Program-made: the position numbers and the translations under genes
Assembly (NCBI GenBank): GCA_018985225.1
Contig: JADGIF010000207.1
Coordinates: forward strand, 1 to 14,693
Origin: Amoeboradix gromovi
Taxonomy: Eukaryota; Sanchytriomycota; Sanchytriomycetes; Sanchytriales; Sanchytriaceae
Reading direction: 5' to 3'
DNA: 14,693 nucleotides
Shown: one piece after another, positions 6,924-14,414 of the stretch
How positions within the stretch are numbered: position 1 is the first letter of the stretch
How the letters are laid out: each line of letters begins with the position of its first letter
Notes under the pieces: generated by a model
What the model saw: only the letters and a program-made list of their open reading frames with translations
Databases searched by the model: none
What the model was told of the DNA's origin: nothing

Positions 6924-7806
6924 ACAACATTGTTGACTTTTCTTTCATTATTGCAGCCTCCAATTCTAGAATTTTAGCCTTTTTGGCAGTTATGATATCT
7001 TTGACTTCTGGCTGACTGCACTCTTGTGAAATGTCCATAAGCTCGTTTAAAAAGAGTAAATATGTTATTTTACCGTCAAATTCTAGTGCTTTAAGCCCCT
7101 TTGGGATTTCTAGTTTATCTATTATGCCGTCTTTTAAAGCTTTTATGTCTTGATCCAAATCGTTCCCAGCATCAGAATTAATCACTTCTGTACTGTTGTG
7201 TACCTCAGAGGTTTGGATGGTATTCCAATATTCATTGGCCAAGATGGGAGCATTGCTGGATTTGTTGCCAGTTCTAGTATTTGTGTTAATAGGATGTGAA
7301 GCTATGTTACCTAATATGTTAACAGGTATTGAGCTGGGAATCACAACACCTTTTGAATGCTCGTCAACTATATGACGTAGTACCGTGAATTGATCGATCG
7401 TTATGTTATCAACATTGTTTATATCCACCATGCGATATAAGTTGTCAAATAATTGTATGGTAAAAAACTTCAGATTCGATTTGACAAAAGAGTACAGATC
7501 CGATTTACGAATATTTCCATGAAAGGTTCCGATTGATTGAAATTCCTTGGAATATAGCTTCTTTTTGCTATCTGTGATGAACCAGTCATATGGCTTGAGG
7601 TGGTGTTGTGCTGTATTCATCATATTTACAAATTCGTCCTCCAGTAAATCAGGGAACTGACTGGATTTACAAGAATGCCAGATATTGCCTAGTATGTCAT
7701 TAGGAAGTCCTGATTGCTGAAGAAGGTTGGTCGCAATGTCTTTGTTTATAAATTCATATCCTCCATAAAAATATTTGTTCTGATGGAAATAATTTGAGAA
7801 GTTCAT
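6922..7806 (-). CDS. END3-like EH-domain endocytosis protein
   Basis: A 294-residue protein. Residues 8-70 form an EH (Eps15 homology) domain, with ATNLLQQSGLPNDILGNIW followed by a degenerate EF-hand loop and DEFVNMMN. Residues 74-83 (DWFITDSKKK) parallel the D-W-L-I-P-G-S-K segment of yeast End3. A second, weaker EH-like unit spans about 86-150 and is followed by GVVIPSSIPVNIL, again resembling End3 just after its second EH domain. The C-terminal 75 residues are helical (LKALEFDG to KAKILELEAAI), as in End3 family members. End3 works with Pan1 and Sla1 in actin-dependent endocytosis at cortical patches. Another EH protein (Eps15/REPS type) is possible, but the architecture favours END3. The start ATG at 7806 lies about 10 bp from the end of a Fanzor relic. 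Confidence 0.65.
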   Translation of the reverse strand: MNFSNYFHQNKYFYGGYEFINKDIATNLLQQSGLPNDILGNIWHSCKSSQFPDLLEDEFVNMMNTAQHHLKPYDWFITDSKKKLYSKEFQSIGTFHGNIRKSDLYSFVKSNLKFFTIQLFDNLYRMVDINNVDNITIDQFTVLRHIVDEHSKGVVIPSSIPVNILGNIASHPINTNTRTGNKSSNAPILANEYWNTIQTSEVHNSTEVINSDAGNDLDQDIKALKDGIIDKLEIPKGLKALEFDGKITYLLFLNELMDISQECSQPEVKDIITAKKAKILELEAAIMKEKSTML

Positions 7807-7816
7807 GGTTTCAATT

Positions 7817-8400
7817 CTCCTAATTAAAAGTCATGGTTTCTAGAGAATCGAAAATTTCCACCGAGAAACTTCAATTACGATAACTGCTCACAGTTCCGCA
7901 ACTTGAGGGCGAGGTTGAATAAGAATCCATGCATTTTAGTCATATGTGCCCTGCTGACAAATCTTCCAGATTACAATTTGTGCACATGTGTCACCATATT
8001 TCTTTTCTTCAGAGTGTCACACCTTATACAATTTGAATAGTAAATGCCTTGTTTTATGCAACCAAATCTTTCGCCTTTCTATGGACGATAACCTGTTTTA
8101 GATCAGTTTCTGAGTATAGAAGAGTAGTGCATTCTCTATATAATATTATTTTCTCAAGATTCAATACGTTCTGGTGAGAATATTCGGAGCGGTTTGACAT
8201 AGATAAGAAGGAATTAATGTCTCTGTTTTATTTAACTAGAAAAGTATAGCAAGAAGGACGATTAGAGAGATCAAAATTTATGTAACTACAACTTATAATT
8301 TATTCCATAAGAATCGATTACTGCTCCATTTTTCAAATTATTAAGACTGATTCTTGTATGTAGATCTTAGATAACTCCCAAGAAGAACTAGAATTGATCT
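7817..8400 (-). pseudogene. Fanzor/TnpB remnant, copy 3, filling a divergent promoter spacer
   Basis: Minus-strand relic, readable only with frameshifts and stops. From its 5' side: V-I-stop-DLHTRISLNNLKNGAVIDS (about 8390-8300) matches the RuvC-I region (D-L/P-G-x-R-T followed by a variable GAV-I-D segment). TLIPSYLCQTAP (about 8220-8180) matches the P-S-F-x-T-S-x-M segment. MHYSSILRN, then NCIRCDTLKKRN (about 8135-7990) matches SHYAFKERL and the first zinc-ribbon C-x2-C with TLKQTN. The section between RuvC-I and the LIPSY block is deleted relative to copy 4. Its 3' end (7817-7832) reads GACTTTTAATTAGGAG on the minus strand, almost identical to copy 1. It occupies nearly all of the 634 bp between the END3-like and chitinase start codons. 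Confidence 0.72.
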
Positions 8401-8440
8401 TAATGACTAGGCCATATCAAATCTTTTATTTATCTACTTT

Positions 8441-9938
8441 ATGAACAGTTCTAAAGTAGTCATAGGTTATGTTAGTATTTGGACTCCTATTGATATTAGA
8501 ACCATACCTTGTGATAAACTAACACATATTGTCTACAGCTTTCTAAATATCAATATCACCGATGGTTCCATAATATTTGGTGATGATACTTCTTGTAATT
8601 CTACATGCGCGACTACATTTTTAAGCGATATGGTATCATTAAAACAATTATGCCCAAGTCTTAAAATTCATATATCTGTCGGTGGTGCAGGATGGTCATC
8701 TTCGTTTCTACCAGTTGTGAAGAGTACGCACAAGCTTAATAAACTAGTTGCCGACATAAGCAAAATACTGCTTGAGTACGATTTGGATGGCGTTGACATA
8801 GACTGGGAATATCCGAGCACAGGTGAGGGTATTTATTTTGTTCAGCTTGCTCAAAAGTTTAGAAACACGTTGGACATAAAATACGAACTGACTGCCGCCA
8901 TTCCTTGTTATTCTGAAAGCTTGATAAACTATAATATATCGGATGCCTTTAGTTACTTTAATTGGTTCAATCTCATGGCCTATGACTCTAATGTGGGAAC
9001 AGGATATACTTCTCATCAATCACCTTTATATTTTAATTCGAATGATGTAATTGCTGACGGTAGTGCAGACAGAGGCGTTAAAACCTTACTTTCCGCAAAT
9101 GTGCCCAGTAGTAAAATTGTTTTAGGTGTGCCTCTTTATGGTTATCAATCTACGACTCTTAAAAACGATGAAGCAAAAAACGGTTTATTTGAGCCATGCT
9201 TGTTAAATTGTGAACAAATTATCGGCAACTTAAATATTTACACTTCAATCGATAATATTTTGTATTTTGACGATGTTGCAAAGTCACCATGGCTCTACAA
9301 TAGCAACTCAGGATTATTTACAACATTCGAAGATCCTAGGTCAGTACAGTATAAAATAGATTATGTCATTGAGAACAGTCTAAAAGGCATGATGTTCTGG
9401 GAACTGGGGCTTGATGTTATGAGCTCCAGCTCGGTGGTTTTCTTAGCTTTTGAAGGGTTTAATATATCTTCAGTTCAAGAAGAGTGGCTCAATGAAAGTA
9501 CAACTCTGAGCGAGTACAGCACATTAGGATTTGCCCAAACAAAAGCGTTTTCTACTGTCACATATTCGATAGAAATTGAATCAGAGAAGCTACATAATTC
9601 ATTCGATGAGACGCTTATAGATTTTACTACCACAGTAGATCTAGGTACAGTTCTAGGTATTATCAACTAATGTAGATATTCCGAAGGTCAACTTTGAGGT
9701 CTCCATTATGGCTTTTAGCATCATATTTGGTTCGTTATTTTTAATAACTCTAATTGTTTGTTTTATGGCCAAGTATGATCGCAGTAGCATTGTATCAAAA
9801 CCTGTCATCCAAAAATCCAAAGTTAAATTTTTAAGTACAGAAGTCATAGAGCGTACACCTGCTCCTGAACAGAGCGACATTCAAATTGATATATCCAGAT
9901 TTGCAGTAAACGATTGGATATTCGACAACAGAGTCTAA
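8441..9938 (+). CDS. GH18 chitinase with predicted C-terminal membrane anchor (two exons)
   Basis: Glycoside hydrolase family 18 enzyme, which cleaves chitin beta-1,4 linkages with retention. Residues 5-15 start the barrel (KVVIGYVSIW). SVGGAGW at 79-85 is the SxGG motif. DGVDIDWEYP at 116-125 is the complete catalytic D-x-x-D-x-D-x-E, with Glu123 as the acid. MAYD is at 179-182, and FWELG near 319-323 carries the substrate-binding Trp. After about residue 342 there is a Ser/Thr-rich stalk. The continuous frame stops at 9670, but splicing 8441-9634 to 9687-9938 adds a 20-plus-residue hydrophobic segment (AFSIIFGSLFLITLIVCFMA), then KYDRSS and a cytosolic tail, giving 481 residues. No signal peptide follows the ATG at 8441, which is odd for such a topology, so the true 5' end may lie upstream. 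If the splice is wrong, 9708-9938 is a separate 76-residue membrane protein. Confidence 0.8.
9635..9686 (+). other. Putative 52-nt intron joining chitinase to its transmembrane exon
   Basis: It starts GTAGAT, ends CCGAAG, and contains CAACTAATG about 17 nt before the 3' end, close to a fungal branch-point consensus. Removal joins ...DFTTT to VNFEVSIMAF in frame. A second in-frame acceptor (TTTGAG) ends at 9698. The donor is weaker than usual, and the alternative donor GTATTA at 9657 does not give a usable frame. Confidence 0.45.
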
Positions 9939-10037
9939 GCTAGTAAATTAATTTTGGAAAGTTTAATTGTGAGGATATTTCGTTGGAGTGCACAATAATT
10001 GAATAAGGTGTGATTATGGGATATCCCCTGAAACTCT
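9939..10037. other. Short spacer between chitinase and the PHD-SET gene
   Basis: About 100 bp, AT-rich. It must hold both the chitinase 3' end and the PHD-SET promoter. No exact AATAAA is seen; AGTAAATTAATTTT just after the stop is the closest candidate. Confidence 0.4.
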
Positions 10038-11384
10038 ATGTCATCTCAACCAGAAGATCCGTCAATTAATTGCTTTTGTAGAAAGAAAGTTGACGACGGT
10101 TTTACTATTCAATGCGAAAGATGTTTGCTATGGTGCCATGCTAAATGCTACAAGATTGATAGTCAGGCTGTGCCAGCCCATTTTTACTGCATGTCATGTC
10201 AAAACACGGACACCGAATCTGAGCTAGTAGATGAAGACAGCTACATAAATTGGGGTGATAGAATAATCAAGGAGTACAAGTATGGTATTCATGTTGGTGA
10301 TAAACCATCTGACGAATACACTTCTTTTGAAAATGCTGCATTTCTGATCTTTCCAAAACCGAAACTTAAAAAGACTCCAATCCTTAGATTTATGAAGTTT
10401 AAGAGTTATGACAAAATAGCCAACGACCTGTATTTGTCAATGCCTGGCCAAACAAGTTGGCAGCGTGTTTGTAAAACTCCAGTTGCTATTGCAAACCACT
10501 CACTCATACATCAAATTAGCGATTCATTTGTTGAGTCATTCCATTCCCAAGAAGAAATTAGACCAACGACGCTTTGCTACTTCAGCCCAAACTCAATAAC
10601 CCTAGAAGATCAAGCTATAACTTCTAACAAATACTATAGAAAGGGTTGTATAGGCAACCTTAAGGTTACTAAATCCAATGGCCAACACTCCATTTATTCT
10701 ATTGATGATATACAAGCTAATGAAGAGTTAATATTACAATATTCAGATGTCGAATTTGAAAGAGCAATGAGCTGGTCTTTTCAAGAGTTCTTAAGTGGTT
10801 GTACTTTGGAACCAAAGTCTTGCATTTTATTAACCTGCGCATCATGTAAGTATTCTGAGTTCAAAAACTGTTTATTGTACCTCAAGCTGTTAAAGAACAG
10901 CAAACTAGACGTGACTACTGTGCGTGGCGATCAGCCGGCATTAAACATATCTCCTGTAGAACCTAAAAGGAAGCGCGGCAGACCCCCAAAACTGAAGAAG
11001 TCTAGTTCGGAAGACAATGCAGTGAAAAAGAAGAAGCAATCCCCTAAAATACAAAGTAGAAAGCAGTCTGCAAATAATAGCCCTATAATAGCCCCAAAGT
11101 TAAATCCCATGAGTCCTTCTCAAATGTCTGAAGCAGATATCGACGATCTAATACCTCAAATCAATGTATTTGATGATCCAATATCTGATCTAACCTACAT
11201 TCAGATTGGAAATGGAATGGTAGTTAAAAGAGCTAGATTGAAGACATGCAGCAAGATCCCTTCGGATTGGAAATGCAATAAAGTAGCATCAACATCAATG
11301 CGAAGAATGAACTTACTAACGAGATATCGACAAGAATTGAACGAGCCTAGGAAAATATTAAAAATAGCAGACTTTCTTAAATAA
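10038..11384 (+). CDS. PHD finger plus divergent SET domain protein (Set3/MLL5-like)
   Basis: A 448-residue nuclear protein. An N-terminal PHD finger has all eight zinc ligands in C4HC3 order (Cys12, 14, 26, 29, His34, Cys37, 51, 54), with DDGFTIQCERCLLWCH very close to the Set3/MLL5/UpSET type; these PHDs read methylated histone H3. A SET-like domain follows. At residues 199-207 it reads YYRKGCIGN where active SET enzymes have R-F-I-N-H-S-C-x-P-N, and it ends ANEELILQYS (near 228-237), the usual G-E-E-L-x-x-x-Y end. The missing N-H-S core fits the Set3/MLL5 group, whose SET domains are thought not to methylate histones. Residues 310-345 are basic with an AT-hook core (RGRPPK at 313-318). Its likely role is scaffolding of a histone deacetylase complex, inferred from the family. 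Its stop codon overlaps the mevalonate kinase gene by 8 bp. Confidence 0.78.
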   Translation: MSSQPEDPSINCFCRKKVDDGFTIQCERCLLWCHAKCYKIDSQAVPAHFYCMSCQNTDTESELVDEDSYINWGDRIIKEYKYGIHVGDKPSDEYTSFENAAFLIFPKPKLKKTPILRFMKFKSYDKIANDLYLSMPGQTSWQRVCKTPVAIANHSLIHQISDSFVESFHSQEEIRPTTLCYFSPNSITLEDQAITSNKYYRKGCIGNLKVTKSNGQHSIYSIDDIQANEELILQYSDVEFERAMSWSFQEFLSGCTLEPKSCILLTCASCKYSEFKNCLLYLKLLKNSKLDVTTVRGDQPALNISPVEPKRKRGRPPKLKKSSSEDNAVKKKKQSPKIQSRKQSANNSPIIAPKLNPMSPSQMSEADIDDLIPQINVFDDPISDLTYIQIGNGMVVKRARLKTCSKIPSDWKCNKVASTSMRRMNLLTRYRQELNEPRKILKIADFLK

Positions 11385-12360
11385 ATTCATTTATTACCAC
11401 ACCTGTGGCATCTAGTTTGACTTTGTAAACGTCAAAGTTATTTTTGTTCAATTCGAATTTTTGAGATTCACTTAGCTCACCAAAACTCAGCAGGCACCCG
11501 CCATTACCAGAACCAGTTAACTTGCTGTGACCTGACAAACTGGATGCCAATTGAAGCCTAGGGTGAGAGACTCCAAGGCTGACTAACATATTGTGGCAGT
11601 AATTTGCAATATTCAGAATATTAACACCATCAAGAACTAGTGATATCAATTCATCGATAGTATTCATGATTGATAGAACAACACTTGGATATAACTTGAA
11701 CTGATCAGAAACATGCGAGACCATTTCACGAGTATCTTTTGGCACGCGAGTGTAAATGACGTGGATTGTAGGCAATTTCAAATTGATGCCTGTACAGTAT
11801 TTATGAATAGTACCGTTGCTATTTAATCTGCCGTCGTAGTATTGAACGCCACCATAGAAACATGTTAGCACATCGATTCCCGAGCCTTCTCCATGAATGA
11901 AATTGTCCAAATTATGAGCTAATTCATATGAACGATTTAAGATTTGAGACTTTGAAAGATTTAAACCATGCCTGTTATTAGCAAGAGTGAGGCAGCCAAG
12001 AGATAAACTTATAGAAGCGGCTGCGGATGTACCTAGACCACAACCAAGAGGAACATCAGAGGTGATTGTAATTATACAACCGATACAAAGATGTCTAATA
12101 ACATTTAATATTCCATTAACAATTTGCATTTCTTTACCCTCTACTTCATCAAAAGATATATCCAACGAAGGTTCACCGGAATACACTGGACCCTTGTAAA
12201 ATAGATCATTATTGAAAATAATCTGAATCTCTTCTGCTTCAACAATTACCATATTTAAGTAAAGATCTATAGCCATGGTAACAGCTCTTTTAGTGTACAA
12301 TACCGCATGTTCCCCAAGAAGTATTATCTTCAGTGGGCACTTGATTTCCCACCGTTTCAT
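11377..12360 (-). CDS. MVK: Mevalonate kinase (GHMP kinase family)
   Basis: A 327-residue enzyme that phosphorylates mevalonate with ATP in the cytosolic isoprenoid/sterol pathway. All three GHMP motifs are present: PLKIILLGEHAVLY (residues 9-22), the phosphate-binding DVPLGCGLGTSAAA (102-115), and KLTGSGNGGC (280-289). GEGSGIDV (157-164) carries the catalytic-site aspartate (Asp163) in the S-G-I-D context that separates mevalonate kinase from phosphomevalonate and diphosphomevalonate enzymes. It is shorter than animal and yeast enzymes (about 395-445) and nearer to the compact archaeal size, with no visible loss of motifs. Two variations: Thr replaces the first Ser of GLGSSAA, and Glu replaces Pro in the G-x-P-S-G-I-D segment. 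ATG at 12360. The coding 3' end overlaps the PHD-SET stop. Confidence 0.85.
   Translation of the reverse strand: MKRWEIKCPLKIILLGEHAVLYTKRAVTMAIDLYLNMVIVEAEEIQIIFNNDLFYKGPVYSGEPSLDISFDEVEGKEMQIVNGILNVIRHLCIGCIITITSDVPLGCGLGTSAAASISLSLGCLTLANNRHGLNLSKSQILNRSYELAHNLDNFIHGEGSGIDVLTCFYGGVQYYDGRLNSNGTIHKYCTGINLKLPTIHVIYTRVPKDTREMVSHVSDQFKLYPSVVLSIMNTIDELISLVLDGVNILNIANYCHNMLVSLGVSHPRLQLASSLSGHSKLTGSGNGGCLLSFGELSESQKFELNKNNFDVYKVKLDATGVVINEFI
11380..11385 (+). terminator. AATAAA containing the PHD-SET stop codon
   Basis: The last codon AAA, the stop TAA and the next A make AATAAA. This lies inside the tail-to-tail overlap with the mevalonate kinase gene. Confidence 0.5.
11390..11395 (-). terminator. 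AATAAA inside the last codons of mevalonate kinase
   Basis: On the minus strand AATAAA spans codons for Val-Ile-Asn a few residues before the stop. If used, cleavage would fall just past the stop codon, giving opposing transcripts that overlap by only a few tens of bases. Confidence 0.35.
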
Positions 12361-12382
12361 TTCAAATAAATAAGACAGTCAT

Positions 12383-12410
12383 CGATTTTAATTGAACAAA
12401 CAATTAATCG
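12383..12410. repeat. Imperfect inverted repeat upstream of mevalonate kinase
   Basis: CGATTTTAATTG and CAATTAATCG flank a 6-nt AACAAA loop, pairing over 10 bp with a 2-nt bulge. It lies 23-50 bp upstream of the mevalonate kinase ATG, in DNA probably derived from the Fanzor copy. It could be chance in AT-rich sequence. Confidence 0.35.
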
Positions 12411-12980
12411 TGATTGTATGAGCTCTATCGCCTCAGTACACCCTCTCTCTAATTAAACATGAATGCATGCTTTTCTTTTCATCCTTGACAAAGATCTCCA
12501 GTCTAAAGATATCACTAGTAGATTAAAAACACAGTTATTCACAATCAGAAAACGATTTAAGAATCAAACCAAAAAATCGGCGAAAAAGAATGAAAAATTA
12601 CTCTGCAATTCAAAAAGTTTTTTATAGGCGCATCAAGCGGGTACAACATCAAAAAAAGGATTACCATGAGAAGATATGCGATTATCTATCCAATGCAAAT
12701 GACTTGATATGTTTAACAACATTCAATGCAAGTCTAATGCTTCGCAGTTCATAGATTACAGCGACATCACTGCTTTGTCTCAATACTTCTTCAATCAGCA
12801 CCTTGTGTCAACTGCAAAATACAGAAATAATTTGACTGATTTTAACTAAGCATTTACTAGTTAAACTGATACAAAATGTCATCTGGTAGTAGATAGAGAC
12901 CATAGGGCAACATGGAACGTTACCTAAAATATATTCACCCTTGTTCAATCTCATCTCAGGATAGTGGAAGCGTGAACAAC

Positions 12981-12997
12981 CACTCTAACGGAGTGAC
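12981..12997. repeat. Short hairpin in the Fanzor copy 4 3' end
   Basis: CACTC and GAGTG arms around a TAACG loop lie in the 27-nt block conserved among Fanzor copies. In copies 1 and 2 one arm has changed. It may be part of a former guide-RNA scaffold or may be incidental. Confidence 0.3.
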
Positions 12998-13067
12998 CCT
13001 CTTAATCAATTTCTTGTAAAATCAAGTCTTAAAATGAGGAGAGTAATTTAGAGCTTTTTAAATTAAT

Positions 13068-13073
13068 TTTATT
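13068..13073 (-). terminator. AATAAA poly(A) signal of the GT71 gene
   Basis: On the minus strand AATAAA lies about 40 bp after the stop codon, just before the Fanzor copy 4 terminus. Confidence 0.45.
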
Positions 13074-13112
13074 TACTGTTTCAATAAATGGAGTATCTAC
13101 AACTGAATCTAG

Positions 13113-14414
13113 TTATTCCCAAGATTGCATAAGTTCATCTCGAAGTGCAATCCAACGATCAACGAAATCACCCAACAGACTACTAGTTTCTTTAACATCG
13201 AGTCTTGTATACTCGTGCTGGCTTCTCTCACTTAATGCAGTACATCCAAAGCCATTACTTGATGTAGTCAAAACAGGCATGAATGCTAGATTGTTGTGGC
13301 CGTATCTATAGACCTGAGTCTTCTGAAATAAGTCTTTATCAACATGACCTCTATACTTCACTTGATTCGCATGAAAGAACATTGGAGTCCCATCAAATCC
13401 ATTCTGAAGCATCACTAAACCGCAAAAGAAATGATCACCTTTAAATCGATCCATATACCCTACAATCGAAGGAAACCAGGGCACTATCTTATATGGAAGG
13501 CCAACCACCTTTGCGGCATACCGCATAACGTCTTTATCACCAAATAAGAAATCAAACCAAAACACTCGATCCTGCATAATGTAATATGACATCAATAATG
13601 TTTTCATATGCACTTTTTTGTTGATAAGCATTTGACCTGCTTCTGTCTCCCACTGATTTCTACATTCAATGTCAAAAATGCCAAAAATTGGATTTTTAGG
13701 ATCAGTTTTCCAAATATCAGGCCATAGTATTAAACCAAACTGCTTGTACTCCGGTATGTCAAAGAATGGTTTCGGGTCCTTTACGGGTAAGTTATCAGTA
13801 TCCAGAAATAAAATATCCTCAAATTGACTTGCTAATAATGCAGCACTTTTGAGCTGATAATTTCTAGTATTATCAATATATTGAATACGCTGACTTACAA
13901 ATACTAGATCTTTAAGATTAACGACATTCACATTCACCATATTGCTAAAAACAATTTCTTGTGCGAATCGCAACTCATCGTAGTGGAATATTTCAATAGC
14001 AATCTCAGAAAAACTCCTCAAAGTTATTATGTTTGCATAAGCCATCTTGAATGAGTGCCGAGTTGCCAACATCACTATTCCTTGCTTTCCGATGTTTTGT
14101 TTTTTATGAACATATGGTGTTTGGTACGCTTTTGGAGCCTGATAATAGAGGTTTGTAGCAACATTTTGACGGTATGATAAGTTGATACTAAGCTCATAAT
14201 GCTGTATTTTTAACCGTCCAATCTCTGTCATGTTTTTATGCCAATTTTTAGATATTGGCCATTGATCTATTTGATCTGAAAAAGTCATTTCTTGGCATGA
14301 ATAATTAAAATCAACCTCTTGCATATTCTGGGTCAAGGTCCAGCTCCACATAGTGATCAAAAGAACGACGAATCCAACAACTTTTGAAAATTTGACTGAA
14401 ATTCTTCTAATCAT
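13113..14414 (-). CDS. GT71 alpha-1,2-mannosyltransferase-like protein (Mnn2/Mnn5 type)
   Basis: A 433-residue type II membrane glycosyltransferase. A basic N-terminus (MIRRISVKFSK) and one hydrophobic anchor (about residues 11-27) fit a Golgi enzyme. The catalytic domain follows a stem: VMLATRHSFKMAYANI near 114-130, NYQLKSAALLASQFEDILFL near 185-204, then the metal-binding DTD at 205-207 (LDTDNLPVKDP), GLILWPDIW near 227-235, and ETEAGQMLINK in the acceptor/metal site region. This order is what I know from the Mnn2/Mnn5 family, which adds alpha-1,2-mannose branches to the outer chain of fungal N-glycans using GDP-mannose. The length is a little below yeast Mnn2. No disabling change is seen. 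ATG at 14414. Exact linkage and acceptor cannot be predicted. Confidence 0.8.
   Translation of the reverse strand: MIRRISVKFSKVVGFVVLLITMWSWTLTQNMQEVDFNYSCQEMTFSDQIDQWPISKNWHKNMTEIGRLKIQHYELSINLSYRQNVATNLYYQAPKAYQTPYVHKKQNIGKQGIVMLATRHSFKMAYANIITLRSFSEIAIEIFHYDELRFAQEIVFSNMVNVNVVNLKDLVFVSQRIQYIDNTRNYQLKSAALLASQFEDILFLDTDNLPVKDPKPFFDIPEYKQFGLILWPDIWKTDPKNPIFGIFDIECRNQWETEAGQMLINKKVHMKTLLMSYYIMQDRVFWFDFLFGDKDVMRYAAKVVGLPYKIVPWFPSIVGYMDRFKGDHFFCGLVMLQNGFDGTPMFFHANQVKYRGHVDKDLFQKTQVYRYGHNNLAFMPVLTTSSNGFGCTALSERSQHEYTRLDVKETSSLLGDFVDRWIALRDELMQSWE

Larger units (their letters stand above)
12376..13041 (+). pseudogene. Fanzor/TnpB remnant, copy 4 (longest span, opposite orientation)
   Basis: Plus-strand relic readable in pieces. 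12376-12407 aligns with the RuvC-I-adjacent DNA of copy 3 (23 of 31 bases by my hand alignment). 12463-12627 is open: LDKDLQSKDITSRLK, then IRKRFKNQTKKS, typical of the L-D-K-x-Q-S-K and basic helical region after RuvC-I. From about 12618 another frame reads FYRRIKRVQHQKKDYHEKIC, DYLSNANDL and TTFNASLM, the segment leading to RuvC-II and P-x-F-x-T-S-x-M. ALSQYFFNQHL (about 12773-12803) matches SHYAFKERL of copy 1. The zinc ribbon is deleted. SGSVNNHSNG (12964 on) matches SESVSNHCNG at the copy 1 end. The 3' terminus is AGTCTTAAAATGAGGAG at about 13025-13041. It almost fills the mevalonate kinase to mannosyltransferase spacer. Confidence 0.72.

Noticed and set aside
8356-8410. A possible 55-nt intron (GTATGT...GACTAG) upstream of chitinase that would add a hydrophobic LLFIYF leader
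   Set aside because: The proposed first exon has no ATG back to a TAA stop, and the region aligns on the other strand with the RuvC-I part of Fanzor copy 3. The hydrophobic codons may be chance in AT-rich DNA.
11987-12199. A 70-codon plus-strand frame
   Set aside because: It lies wholly within the mevalonate kinase gene on the other strand and has no features of its own.
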